DNA from: Halobacillus naozhouensis
GTDB lineage: Bacteria > Bacillota > Bacilli > Bacillales > Halobacillaceae
DNA length: 64,000 bases
Reading direction: 5' to 3'
Assembly (NCBI RefSeq): GCF_029714185.1
Contig: NZ_CP121671.1
Coordinates: 744,001-808,000, forward strand
Shown here: piece after piece, positions 24,692 to 32,923 of the stretch
Position numbering within the stretch: position 1 is the first letter of the stretch
How the letters are laid out: every line of letters begins with the position of its first letter
The notes under the pieces: model-generated
What the model was told of the DNA's origin: nothing
What the model saw: only the letters and a program-made list of their open reading frames with translations
Databases searched by the model: none
Position numbers and translations under genes: made by a program

Positions 24692-25560
24692 TGAATACTC
24701 GAACAAACTTAGTACAACAAAAAAAACTAGATGGGAAGAGTACTATATTAAATAAACTGCCTTCTCTTCTCGAAAATATTAGCGTTATATTGATTGTGCT
24801 GTTTCTTTTTGTTCCAATTTTTTGGATTTTTCTTACTTCAATAAAGCCTTATGAAGAGGCTTTTACGACAAGTGTAATTTTCCAGCCTACTTTTGAAAAT
24901 TATATGGCTGTTTTTAGTTCATCTTTCGATTTAGGAAAATATTATTCAAATAGCACCATTGTAGTTATAGTTACTCTTTTAATCACTTTGGTAGTGAGTA
25001 TATTGGCTTCCTACAGTCTTTCTCGATTCAATATTCCGGGGAAGCAGATTATAATGTTTACTATTTTGGCTACTCAATTTATCCCTCTGATTATTAATGT
25101 GATTCCTTATTTCGTCATATTTAGGAATTGGGGTCTCTTAGACACTACCTTGGGTCTAATTATTGTAAACCTAGGCCATACAATCCCTTATGCTATTTGG
25201 CTTATTAAGGGTTTTATGGACAGGATACCAATAGATATAGAAGAACAGGCGAGTATTGATGGTGCTGGAAGATTAAGAATTATATGGAGTATATTATTGC
25301 CGCTTGCCAAGCCGGGAATTATAACAGCATCTGTGTTTTGTTTTGTTATTATTTGGAATGAATTTATGTTTTCATTAATTTTGACCAACCAGGAAGCGGT
25401 TACTTTACCAGTAGCGTTACAATTTTTCATCGGGGAAGAAGGTGTCATCTGGAATCAAATGGCTGCCGCTGGAACACTCTTTGTACTGCCGACCGTCATA
25501 TTTATGCTGTTGGTACGTAAACAATTTGTCCAAGGTATGACCTCAGGTTCAATTAAGTAA
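24682..25560 (+). CDS. ABC transporter permease (MalG-like)
   Basis: This 292-residue second permease starts at GTG 24682, four bases after AAAGGAG; ATG 24691 would be 13 bases away. Six helices and the EAA loop EEQASIDGAGRLRIIWSILLPLAKPG are present. Together with the preceding permease and the lipoprotein it makes a binding-protein-dependent importer lacking only its ATPase. Confidence 0.9.
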   Translation: MELMNTRTNLVQQKKLDGKSTILNKLPSLLENISVILIVLFLFVPIFWIFLTSIKPYEEAFTTSVIFQPTFENYMAVFSSSFDLGKYYSNSTIVVIVTLLITLVVSILASYSLSRFNIPGKQIIMFTILATQFIPLIINVIPYFVIFRNWGLLDTTLGLIIVNLGHTIPYAIWLIKGFMDRIPIDIEEQASIDGAGRLRIIWSILLPLAKPGIITASVFCFVIIWNEFMFSLILTNQEAVTLPVALQFFIGEEGVIWNQMAAAGTLFVLPTVIFMLLVRKQFVQGMTSGSIK

Positions 25561-25620
25561 AAGTACCAATTTGTAGGAAAACTCAGATGAATTATCATTT
25601 CAAAAGGATGGGATTTTAGG

Positions 25621-26880
25621 ATGGAAAAAAAGGATAGTAACCAGGTTGATAACAATCAAGAACAAAGAAATGTGAAGATAGGAAACGAAGAAAGTCAAAA
25701 GGCTTCTGAGTCAACACGTAACAAAATCTTTTACGCTGACAGTAAGGAAGTAAATCGAATTGACCACAGGGATAATTACGATTATTTAAACATGAGTCAG
25801 GGAGAGCAGAAAAAACAAAGTATGAAAGGTTTTGACGATGATTATAACAATATTGTCGATTACATCGTGAAGATTACACGGCAGATTTGGAAGGAGAAGG
25901 ATATTGGGTTAATATATGACACTTATAGTACGGACATACAAATTCATAAGGGACGGATTAATAGTCACGGGGTCAATGAAGTAATCTCTGGTACATTGCA
26001 GACCTTGCAAGCTTTTCCAGATAGAAAAGGCTCAGGGTGGAGCGTCATTTGGTCTGGAAATGATGAAGATGGCTTTTTCACCTCTCACCGAGGTCGTTCC
26101 ATAGCAACTAATACTGGAGATAGTTTTTACGGGCCGGCAACTGGAAAGAAAGTTATGTTTAGAACCACAGCAGATTGCCTTATTCACTCAAATAAAATTT
26201 ATGAAGAATGGCTAGTTATGGATACTTATCATCTTGTTCAGCAGTTAGGGTACGATCCAATTGAAGTAGCGAAAATTATGGCTAAAAGCACTAAAAAGCT
26301 AGCACCTCCTATGAATTTTGGCCTGTCAGAGACGGCAGAAGTAGGGCTGCCTCCTGAAGTTTATGTTCCTAAGCATAAAGATTTTGAAATCGGCGATTTT
26401 GTGCTTCAAGTTTTCAATCGTATTTGGGAAAGACGCTCGATTAATTATATTAAAAAGTTTTACGAAGATAACGCAACCGTTCACTTTATATGTAACAGGG
26501 ATTTGGTTGGTTTTAATGAAATTCAAGGAATGTTTATCAGTTTTTTTGCCTCATTACCAAACGCAAAAGTATTAGTAGACCGCGTAACTTGTAACAAGAG
26601 AGACACTGACCGCGAGTATGATGTAGCTGTTCGGTGGAGAATACAAGGTATTCATGAAGGTACCGGATACTTTGGAACGCCAAGTGGAAAACCAATTGAA
26701 ATCACTGGAATTAATCACTTCAAGATAAAAGATGAAAAGATTACCGAAGAATGGTTTTTATTTGACGGAATGGAAGTTTTAAGACAAATTCACACCGAAA
26801 AGGACAATGAAGAGGGGCAAGATGGCCAAGAAGAGGTAGAAAATACAACTGAAGATGGAAACTTTACAGGGGTCTCCTAA
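25621..26880 (+). CDS. Double SnoaL/NTF2-like protein
   Basis: This 419-residue soluble protein has a charged, probably disordered first 80 residues and an acidic tail. Two SnoaL-like (NTF2 fold) domains lie at about 80-215 and 255-390. Each has the helix-strand pattern (IWKEKDIGLIYDTYSTDIQIH and IWERRSINYIKKFYEDNATVH) and ends with a K-IYEEWLVMD or KITEEWFLFDG strand. The fold serves polyketide cyclases, isomerases, dehydratases and hydrolases, often with an Asp/His pair. Two fused copies in a sugar-ABC island are unusual. It could dehydrate or isomerise an intermediate ahead of the aldolase, but this is speculation. Confidence 0.75.
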   Translation: MEKKDSNQVDNNQEQRNVKIGNEESQKASESTRNKIFYADSKEVNRIDHRDNYDYLNMSQGEQKKQSMKGFDDDYNNIVDYIVKITRQIWKEKDIGLIYDTYSTDIQIHKGRINSHGVNEVISGTLQTLQAFPDRKGSGWSVIWSGNDEDGFFTSHRGRSIATNTGDSFYGPATGKKVMFRTTADCLIHSNKIYEEWLVMDTYHLVQQLGYDPIEVAKIMAKSTKKLAPPMNFGLSETAEVGLPPEVYVPKHKDFEIGDFVLQVFNRIWERRSINYIKKFYEDNATVHFICNRDLVGFNEIQGMFISFFASLPNAKVLVDRVTCNKRDTDREYDVAVRWRIQGIHEGTGYFGTPSGKPIEITGINHFKIKDEKITEEWFLFDGMEVLRQIHTEKDNEEGQDGQEEVENTTEDGNFTGVS

Positions 26881-26924
26881 CCCGATGTTTTACTTTTTTA
26901 AAGAAAATAGCTAGGAGTGAAAGT

Positions 26925-28184
26925 ATGGAATATCTAAAACAAGCTATCAAGCAAGAAGAAAATCAATCAGCTGAAACTGAAAAAATTGTGAAAGATATTA
27001 TTTCGAATGTTATAGCAAATGGGGATGTAGCAGTAAAGAAATATGAAGAAACTTTAAGTAAGTCATTTCGTCCCCTGAAAGTAGATGAGGATGAAATTGA
27101 AAAAAGTATTAGTTTACTTTCTTCAGAGGTAAAGGAATTAATTGAACGTGTCGTAGATAGGATTTCAACTTTTGCCCAGGCTCAACTAGATTGTCTGTCC
27201 CCTTTTGAACAAGAATTCGGTCCTGGTATCCGTATGGGGCACAAAATCATTCCCATAGAAAGGGTGGGAGCCTATGTCCCAGGGGGGCGCTTTCCTCTTC
27301 TTTCATCCGGTCCTATGGTAGTGGCTCCAGCTAAAGTGGCGGGCGCTAAGAAAATTGTTGCTTGCAGTCCTGCTAATTACAAAGGTGGTATACATCCAGC
27401 CGTTCTTTATGGGCTTAAGTGCTCAGGTGCTACTCATATCTATGCAATTGGTGGTGCTCAAGCTATTGCAGCTATGGCACATGGAACTGAATCAGTACCA
27501 GAGGTAGATATTATTGGAGGGCCAGGTAATCGTTTTGTTGCCGAAGCAAAAAGACAAGTGTTCGGGAAAGTAGGAATCGATTTAATTGCGGGTCCAAGTG
27601 AAGTTCTTGTTTTTTCTGACGAAAAAGCCGATCCCAAAAAATGTGCAGCAGATCTCTTAGCCCAAGCGGAACATGACCCAAATGCTCGTGCTATTCTAGT
27701 ATCTACCTCACGTTCAATAGCAGAACAGACGATTCAAGAAATTAAAAAGTATCTCAAAGAATTTTCCTCTGATTCTCCTGCTCATGAATCATGGTTAAAC
27801 ATGGGAGAAGTCATATATACTGAGTCTTTGGAAGAAGGTATAAACATATGTAACGAAATAGCTATTGAACATCTTCATCTGCATATCAAAGATAGTCGTA
27901 GTATTATGGATAAGTTTCACAATTATGGTTCTATATTTCTTGGGCAGGATAGTTCTGTAGTATTTTCTGATAAAGTCTCAGGAACAAACCATACATTACC
28001 GACACAGAAAGCTGCTCGCTATACGGGGGGACTTTGGGTTGGTAACTACGTTAAGGTTGCAACGCATCAAGAAATCACAGGGGAAGGGGTAGAATATTTA
28101 TCTCGCCATTCTACACTTCAATCGGAAGTGGAAGGTTTAGAAGGCCATCGTTTATCAGCGGCCGTTCGTTTGACCGACCATTAA
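26925..28184 (+). CDS. HisD-like (histidinol dehydrogenase family) dehydrogenase
   Basis: This 419-residue zinc and NAD-dependent four-electron dehydrogenase family member has the conserved blocks VPGGRFPLLSSGPMVVAPAKVAG, GGAQAIAAMAHGT, IIGGPGNRFVAEAKR, IAGPSEVLVF, zinc ligands in LLAQAEHDP (Gln, His), the catalytic E-H pair in EIAIEHLHL, SGTNHTLPT and the late His of LEGHRL. It lies at the end of a catabolic operon with no other his genes. Catabolic paralogues such as HpsN oxidise a primary alcohol to an acid. I infer an alcohol-to-acid step on the island's substrate, not histidine biosynthesis. Confidence 0.85.
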   Translation: MEYLKQAIKQEENQSAETEKIVKDIISNVIANGDVAVKKYEETLSKSFRPLKVDEDEIEKSISLLSSEVKELIERVVDRISTFAQAQLDCLSPFEQEFGPGIRMGHKIIPIERVGAYVPGGRFPLLSSGPMVVAPAKVAGAKKIVACSPANYKGGIHPAVLYGLKCSGATHIYAIGGAQAIAAMAHGTESVPEVDIIGGPGNRFVAEAKRQVFGKVGIDLIAGPSEVLVFSDEKADPKKCAADLLAQAEHDPNARAILVSTSRSIAEQTIQEIKKYLKEFSSDSPAHESWLNMGEVIYTESLEEGINICNEIAIEHLHLHIKDSRSIMDKFHNYGSIFLGQDSSVVFSDKVSGTNHTLPTQKAARYTGGLWVGNYVKVATHQEITGEGVEYLSRHSTLQSEVEGLEGHRLSAAVRLTDH

Positions 28185-28335
28185 CTACGGCGGCCTTCTT
28201 TTACTCACTTTTCATTGAATAATTCCACGCAATGGGCTAGTCAGTATGATAAGGTTTTACGGTCAGAGCTATTTGTATTTATCTTCTGAAAATAAATTAA
28301 AAATTACAAGTCATAAACCATTCTATAAATCCGGA

Positions 28336-28370
28336 AAACCATTCCGAGATATTGGAATGGTTTATTTTTC
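28336..28370 (+). terminator. Terminator of the catabolic island
   Basis: AAACCATTCC (28336-28345) and GGAATGGTTT (28354-28363) form a 10-bp stem followed by ATTTTTC, about 150 bp after the HisD-like gene. Confidence 0.85.
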
Positions 28371-28420
28371 GCTTTATAAGAAAGGGCTTCCATTATTATG
28401 AGGTTAGGGTTTAATTTATT

Positions 28421-28519
28421 TTTCCGAAAAACCGGAATTAGTTTAGTTCTTTCCCCGTGGATGAATGTCAATTCAATATTGTCTTTACGATAAAAACGAA
28501 TGTTGGCACGCTCCTTGCA
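28421..28519 (+). promoter_or_regulatory. Sigma-54 promoter with upstream activator-like palindrome
   Basis: 28504-28519 reads TGGCACGCTCCTTGCA, an exact match to the -24/-12 sigma-54 consensus TGGCAC-N5-TTGCW. Some 70 bp upstream, TTCCG-N6-CGGAA (28422-28437) is an inverted repeat suited to an enhancer-binding activator. In Bacillus such SigL promoters serve amino-acid, acetoin and hydroxybutyrate catabolism. No enhancer-binding protein gene is in the window, so the activator must be encoded elsewhere. Confidence 0.8.
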
Positions 28520-28726
28520 TTAATAAATGGAGAGGGGGAGTGTCATAGGATGAAAACATTTTACACATTATGTGCAGAACAGTAACATTCAACAATCATG
28601 GACGGAGGAGGATATTGTAGGAACCCCGAAGAATCTGATCCTCGATTGGTCGAAACGTACTTAAAGCAAAATAAACTGTTGGAATAGAAGTAACTTACTA
28701 AGAACTTTTTTTGTGAGAGGTGATGA
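28520..28726 (+). other. Leader between sigma-54 promoter and SDR gene
   Basis: About 200 bases of untranslated leader. Two very short frames occur: ATG 28551 (11 residues, MKTFYTLCAEQ) and ATG 28598 (29 residues, with RNPEESDPRLVETYLKQNK). Neither has a clear ribosome binding site, and no known riboswitch fold was recognised. They may be debris of a lost first gene. Confidence 0.4.
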
Positions 28727-29506
28727 ATGATGGTAGAAAACAAAGTCGTGTTCATTACAGGAGCTGCAAGTGGGATTGGCTACGAAGTCGGCGTTGAATT
28801 TGCGAAAAACGGAACGAAAGTCGCGCTTAGTGATATTAATGAAGAAAAAGTAAACGAAGCGGCCAAGCAATTAAATCGGGAGGGGTATGAATGCATTGGG
28901 CTTACGTGTGATGTGACCAAAGAGGAGGAGTTGCAGCAGGCGATTGATCATACAGTTGAGAAGTATGGCAGGTTAGATGTCCTGATTAATAACGCCGGGC
29001 TTCAGCATGTGGCCGCGATTGAAGATTTTCCAACCGAGAAATTCGAGTTGATTACGAAGGTCATGCTCGTTGCCCCATTTATGGCGACCAAGCATGTTTT
29101 CCCGATTATGAAAAAGCAAGGATTCGGGCGCATCATCAATATGGCTTCGATCAACGGTCTGATTGGTTTTGCTGGAAAAGCGGCCTACAACAGCTCAAAG
29201 CATGGTGTTATCGGATTAACGAAGGTGACGGCATTAGAAGGGGCGGAACACGGCATCACGGTAAATGCCGTCTGCCCGGGTTATGTCGACACACCGCTCG
29301 TTCGCAACCAGCTCGAGGATCTGGCCAAGAACCGCGATGTATCACTTGAAAAGGTGCTGGAAGAAGTCATTTACCCGCTGGTTCCGCAAAAACGTCTGTT
29401 GTCTGTTAAGGAAGTTGCGGATTATACCTTGTTCCTGGCTAGTGACAAGGCAAAAGGGGTGACGGGTCAGGCGGTCGTCATAGATGGTGGGTACACGGCC
29501 CAATAG
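28727..29506 (+). CDS. 3-hydroxybutyrate dehydrogenase-like SDR
   Basis: This 259-residue SDR has Rossmann motif TGAASGIG, DVTKEEE, NNAGLQHVAAIEDF, catalytic Ser in NMASINGL, Tyr/Lys in YNSSKHG and the segment VCPGYVDTPLVRNQ, which is very characteristic of D-3-hydroxybutyrate dehydrogenases (BdhA/PhaB-like, B. subtilis YxjF). It would oxidise 3-hydroxybutyrate to acetoacetate with NAD. The gene is first behind a sigma-54 promoter and precedes a GntP permease by 42 bp. ATG 28727 or 28730 may be used. GC content is clearly higher than in the preceding island. Confidence 0.85.
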   Translation: MMVENKVVFITGAASGIGYEVGVEFAKNGTKVALSDINEEKVNEAAKQLNREGYECIGLTCDVTKEEELQQAIDHTVEKYGRLDVLINNAGLQHVAAIEDFPTEKFELITKVMLVAPFMATKHVFPIMKKQGFGRIINMASINGLIGFAGKAAYNSSKHGVIGLTKVTALEGAEHGITVNAVCPGYVDTPLVRNQLEDLAKNRDVSLEKVLEEVIYPLVPQKRLLSVKEVADYTLFLASDKAKGVTGQAVVIDGGYTAQ

Positions 29507-29548
29507 CTAGCTAAGGAAAGAATCTATTAAACGATTGGAGGAAACATC

Positions 29549-30838
29549 ATGTTTGGAATTTTACTAGGTCTCGTCGTGTTAATGGTGCTCGCCTATCTCG
29601 GCTGGTCGATCATCTGGGTAGCCCCAATCGCAGCAGGAGTGGTGGCACTCACAGGCGGTCTTGATTTATTAGAAGCCTATAAGGACTCCTATATGAGCGG
29701 GTTCGTCGGGTTTGCGAAAGACTGGTTCCCTGTCTTCATGCTTGGGGCTATATTTGGAAAACTTATGGAAGATACTGGGATGGCCAGATCGGTGGCTGTT
29801 GCTTTCACAAAAGTCATTGGCACAAGTCGGGCGATTCTCGGCGTGCTCGTCTCCGCCGCCGTCCTTACTTATGGCGGGGTAAGCTTGTTTGTCGTCGTAT
29901 TTGCGGTCTATCCACTCGCCCTGTCCCTATTTCGTGAAGCGAACATTAGTAGAAAACTGATCCCAGCCACTGTCGCCTTAGGGGCTTTCACGTTTACAAT
30001 GACTGCCATTCCAGGCACACCGCAAATTCAGAACCTGATCCCAATGGAATATTTCAATACGGATCCGATGGCCGCACCTGTGATGGGGATCATCGCCGCG
30101 ATCATTATGGCAGTCGGAGGATACTTGTATTTACGCTGGCAAGAGAAAAAACTCACGGCCAAAGGAGAAGTTTTCACAGAACCAAAGGATAAGAAAATTG
30201 TTGAAAAAGTTGAAGACGAAAAAGATCCCCACTTTCTCTTATCGGTCCTGCCCTTATTAACCGTACTTATAACCTTAAATGTATTCAGCTGGGATGTAAT
30301 CACCGCACTCGTGGCCGGAATCATTTTGATCATGCTTCTGAACATCGACAAATTCAAACGCTTTATCAAATCCATTAACAGCGGCGCCAACGGCTCAGTT
30401 ATCGCTATCATCAATACCAGTGCAGCCGTCGGTTTCGGTACCGTTGTAAAAGAAGTCCCAGGCTTTCAGCGCCTGACTGAATTACTAATGGGGATCAAAG
30501 GAAACCCGTTGATTTCAGAAGCTATCGCCGTCAACATTCTCGCAGGGGCAACCGGCTCCGCTTCCGGCGGGATGGGCATCGCCCTCGAAGCACTAGGGGA
30601 CAAATATTATCAAATTGCACAGAATACCGGCATCAGTCCGGAAGCCTTCCACAGAATTGCTTCGCTTTCATCCGGCGGATTGGACGCCTTACCGCATAAT
30701 GGTGCGGTTCTGACGTTGTTCGCGATTACCGGTATGACTCACAAAGACAGTTACAAAGATATCTTTGTTGTAGCTGTACTGATTCCGGTTATTTCTGTTG
30801 CTGTTGTGATTCTGTTGTCATCGATTGGAATTTTATAA
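29549..30838 (+). CDS. GntP family organic-acid permease
   Basis: This 429-residue permease has about 12 membrane segments, with family blocks YGGVSLFVVVFAVYPLA, PATVALGAFTFTMTAIPGTPQIQNLIP, NTSAAVGFGTVVKEVPGF, AGATGSASGGMGIAL and LPHNGAVLTLFAITGMTHK. A charged loop (KKIVEKVEDEKDPH) sits mid-protein. In Bacillus a GntP relative (YxjC) is linked to 3-hydroxybutyrate/acetoacetate genes, so uptake of 3-hydroxybutyrate is the likeliest role. A deleted copy of this gene's middle and end lies at 36276-36480. Confidence 0.88.
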   Translation: MFGILLGLVVLMVLAYLGWSIIWVAPIAAGVVALTGGLDLLEAYKDSYMSGFVGFAKDWFPVFMLGAIFGKLMEDTGMARSVAVAFTKVIGTSRAILGVLVSAAVLTYGGVSLFVVVFAVYPLALSLFREANISRKLIPATVALGAFTFTMTAIPGTPQIQNLIPMEYFNTDPMAAPVMGIIAAIIMAVGGYLYLRWQEKKLTAKGEVFTEPKDKKIVEKVEDEKDPHFLLSVLPLLTVLITLNVFSWDVITALVAGIILIMLLNIDKFKRFIKSINSGANGSVIAIINTSAAVGFGTVVKEVPGFQRLTELLMGIKGNPLISEAIAVNILAGATGSASGGMGIALEALGDKYYQIAQNTGISPEAFHRIASLSSGGLDALPHNGAVLTLFAITGMTHKDSYKDIFVVAVLIPVISVAVVILLSSIGIL

Positions 30839-30844
30839 AAAATA

Positions 30845-30893
30845 AGAGCCTCTCAAGCGTCTCATGAAAAGGGATGGCTTATGAGGCTTTTTA
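30845..30893 (+). terminator. Terminator of the hydroxybutyrate operon
   Basis: AAGAGCCTC at about 30845-30853 pairs with GAGGCTTTTT at about 30882-30891, with a further stem (AAGC/GCTT) inside, then TTTATAT. A close copy stands at 36408-36455. Confidence 0.75.
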
Positions 30894-31023
30894 TATAATT
30901 ATCCACAGAACGGAGCCAATACATTTGAGGCCGCTCCCCTAAAAGTCCAGAAAAGTATAAAAAAGGAGCATTCCCCAACGAGAATGCCCTCTTCATAATA
31001 ACAAAACTGAATCGCCTATAGTT

Positions 31024-31905
31024 TTATTTCACCCATTCATCAATTAATTTCTGATTTTCTTCCACCCATTTCTTAGCTCCAGCAATAGGCTCCTCGCTAT
31101 TTTCTACATACTCAATAAGCTTACCGATTTGTTGATCATTCATCTTCCAATTTTTCAGCCATTGGCTCACTTCTGGATGATCTTCTTCAAATCCTTGTCT
31201 CGTCGCATGGTGAATTTTTTCTACACCACCGTATGTTTTCTTCGGGTCTTCCAAGAATTTTAAGTCATATTTGGAGAAGACCCAGTGCGGGCTCCAAAGA
31301 GGGACTACGATAGGTTCTTTGTTTTCTATTGCATTACCAATTTCAGCTAACATCGCAGGTTCAGAGCTTGATAGGAGTTCAAATTCAAGCTCATAGTCCT
31401 TAATTAATTGCTGCGTCACTTCCATCGTACCTGCGCCAGGATCAAACCCAACGATTTCGCTATCGAACATTTCCTTATGTTCATTCAAGTCTTCAACACT
31501 ATCCACTTCTTCTACATAGGTTGGAACAACAAGTCCTACTTTTGCATTATCATACCAAGTAGCCTCTGAAAAATTAACGGTATCTTGAAATTCCTTTAAA
31601 TAGTTTGCATCCTGAACGGGTAACCATATTTCTAAACTGACGTCCAGATCGCCGCTTTCTAACGCCTGCATCGTACTACCCATGTTCAAATTGTTTAACG
31701 TCACGTCATATCCTTTATTTTCTAAAATGACTTTCCACATATTTGTGACCGCAATGTTTTCAGCCCAGTTGATCTGACCAATGCTGATTTTTTTATCGCT
31801 TTCTTCTGATGCGGTAGTTTCCTCATTAGTGCTTCCGCAAGCTGTCAGGACAGCAACCATTAGGATCGCTACAATAAAACTAAGTTTTCCTTTCCACTTG
31901 TTCAT
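31024..31905 (-). CDS. Glycine betaine/choline-binding lipoprotein (OpuAC family)
   Basis: This 293-residue ABC receptor has a lipobox VLTACGS. The mature protein shows the compatible-solute-binding layout: INWAENIAVTNMWKVILENKGYDV, the ligand loop GSTMQALESGDLDVSLEIWLP, VGFDPGAGTMEVTQ and PLWSPHWVFSKYDLKFLEDP, with the Trp/Tyr residues that cage the trimethylammonium head. No permease or ATPase is adjacent, so it either feeds a transporter encoded elsewhere or acts as a sensor. In Halobacillus an orphan binding-protein gene (gbsU) similarly accompanies gbsR; the present gene may be its counterpart, but the symbol is not assigned. Confidence 0.85.
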   Translation of the reverse strand: MNKWKGKLSFIVAILMVAVLTACGSTNEETTASEESDKKISIGQINWAENIAVTNMWKVILENKGYDVTLNNLNMGSTMQALESGDLDVSLEIWLPVQDANYLKEFQDTVNFSEATWYDNAKVGLVVPTYVEEVDSVEDLNEHKEMFDSEIVGFDPGAGTMEVTQQLIKDYELEFELLSSSEPAMLAEIGNAIENKEPIVVPLWSPHWVFSKYDLKFLEDPKKTYGGVEKIHHATRQGFEEDHPEVSQWLKNWKMNDQQIGKLIEYVENSEEPIAGAKKWVEENQKLIDEWVK

Positions 31906-31995
31906 GTTGATAAACTCCCCTTTTTGTATATTTATTCAAATACATCTTAAATTAAATGTATTAAGAATTTATTTAACGATAATGCAAAATAAAGC

Positions 31996-32069
31996 CCACT
32001 CTTTTATAGGTAAGAGTGGAACAAAGATGGAATCAGGTAGTCTTAAGCTGCTTTTCAATAAACTACCTG
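31996..32069 (-). terminator. Two hairpins after gbsR
   Basis: CAGGTAGT/ACTACCTG (32034-32041 with 32062-32069) and CCACTCTT/AAGAGTGG (31996-32003 with 32012-32019) are perfect 8-bp stems. On the minus strand the second is followed by GCTTTATTTTG, so it is the likelier terminator of gbsR. The binding-protein gene then has its own upstream region. Confidence 0.6.
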
Positions 32070-32092
32070 ATCACTTCTTGTCAAGCTTACTT

Positions 32093-32638
32093 TTATTGAT
32101 CTTTCGGTAAGAATTCGAAGATTTCACCGCTTCTTATACTTACAACCAGGTCATCTAACCAGTGATAGTATGTTTTAGACTCTTCTAATTGGTCATAGTA
32201 TTTCTGTGCTTTTGCAACAACTTCTGTCGTACTGTTGGAATCTTTTTTGACCTCTATGAGATCTTCTTGTGCCTCTTCAATGGCTTTCAAATTCATTTTC
32301 ACTTCACGCTCCCACATCTGACAGTAAAACGTCATAAAGGAACGGAAGAAATTTTTCTCCGCTGCATACGTATGTTTCCTGGAACCGCGTGTAAATGTTT
32401 TTTTCACCATTTCTATTTCTTGGAGCCTGCGGACGCTAGTACTCATACTCGGTTTGCTCATTCCGAGTTCTGTACGCATTTCATCAAGTGTCATCTGATC
32501 TTCAAAGTACATGGTCGCATATAAGTTTGCAGCAGCTGGTGTTACCCCATATAAATCCATTGTCTCTGCAATGGCGCCTATAACTTTATTTTTGGCATCT
32601 TCTATTTTGAGGCTCGGTCTTTCGGTAGATTCACTCAT
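32093..32638 (-). CDS. gbsR: GbsR-type MarR-like repressor of betaine synthesis
   Basis: This 181-residue regulator has a winged helix-turn-helix (PAAANLYATMYFEDQMTLDEMRTELGMSKPSMSTSVRRLQEIEMVKKTFTRGSRKHTYAAE region) and a C-terminal helical part with aromatic residues (YYDQLEESKTYYHWLDDL). The TMYFEDQMTLDEM and GMSKPSMST segments are hallmark GbsR sequences. In B. subtilis GbsR represses choline uptake and gbsAB and is relieved by choline. It is divergent from the betaine aldehyde dehydrogenase gene, with 285 bp between them as the expected operator region. Confidence 0.9.
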   Translation of the reverse strand: MSESTERPSLKIEDAKNKVIGAIAETMDLYGVTPAAANLYATMYFEDQMTLDEMRTELGMSKPSMSTSVRRLQEIEMVKKTFTRGSRKHTYAAEKNFFRSFMTFYCQMWEREVKMNLKAIEEAQEDLIEVKKDSNSTTEVVAKAQKYYDQLEESKTYYHWLDDLVVSIRSGEIFEFLPKDQ

Positions 32639-32923
32639 AGGGTCGCTCCTTTAATAAAAAGTAAACCTCGTTAAATTTTTATCAAATGTTCTTTGCAAGC
32701 TTTATGATAACGTGTTCAGATTTAATGTCAAATGTAATCCTTCAGGGGTGGCATCATGGCATCTGTCTATTATCCCCTTCTTATACTACCTTAGTTACTT
32801 TTCAATATTTCTGCGCTTAATGCTTGAAATGACTTTGACATCCATAAAAAGGCGTGCTAGTGTTAAAAACGTTAAATAAATTCTTAATAAAGTTAATATA
32901 CTTCGAAAATGGAGTTGATTAAA
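32639..32923. promoter_or_regulatory. gbsR-gbsA divergent control region
   Basis: This A/T-rich region has no coding frame. GTTAAA-like elements recur (CTCGTTAAATTT near 32668, GTTAAAAACGTTAAATAAATTC near 32862, AAGTTAATATAC near 32890) and could form GbsR sites and overlapping promoters. No single operator can be defined from one sequence. Confidence 0.4.

Noticed and set aside
13875..28184. Assignment of the island to sulfoquinovose or dihydroxypropanesulfonate degradation
   Set aside because: HpcH/HpaI aldolase, iron alcohol dehydrogenase, aldehyde dehydrogenase, SDR and HisD-like enzymes each recur in sulfonate pathways. However, no sulfoquinovosidase, dehydratase, sulfo-lyase or sulfonate exporter is present, so the claim is not supported.
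26925..28184. Histidinol dehydrogenase of histidine biosynthesis (hisD)
   Set aside because: No other his genes are nearby, and the gene ends a LacI-controlled catabolic operon; a catabolic paralogue is more likely, so the symbol was withheld.
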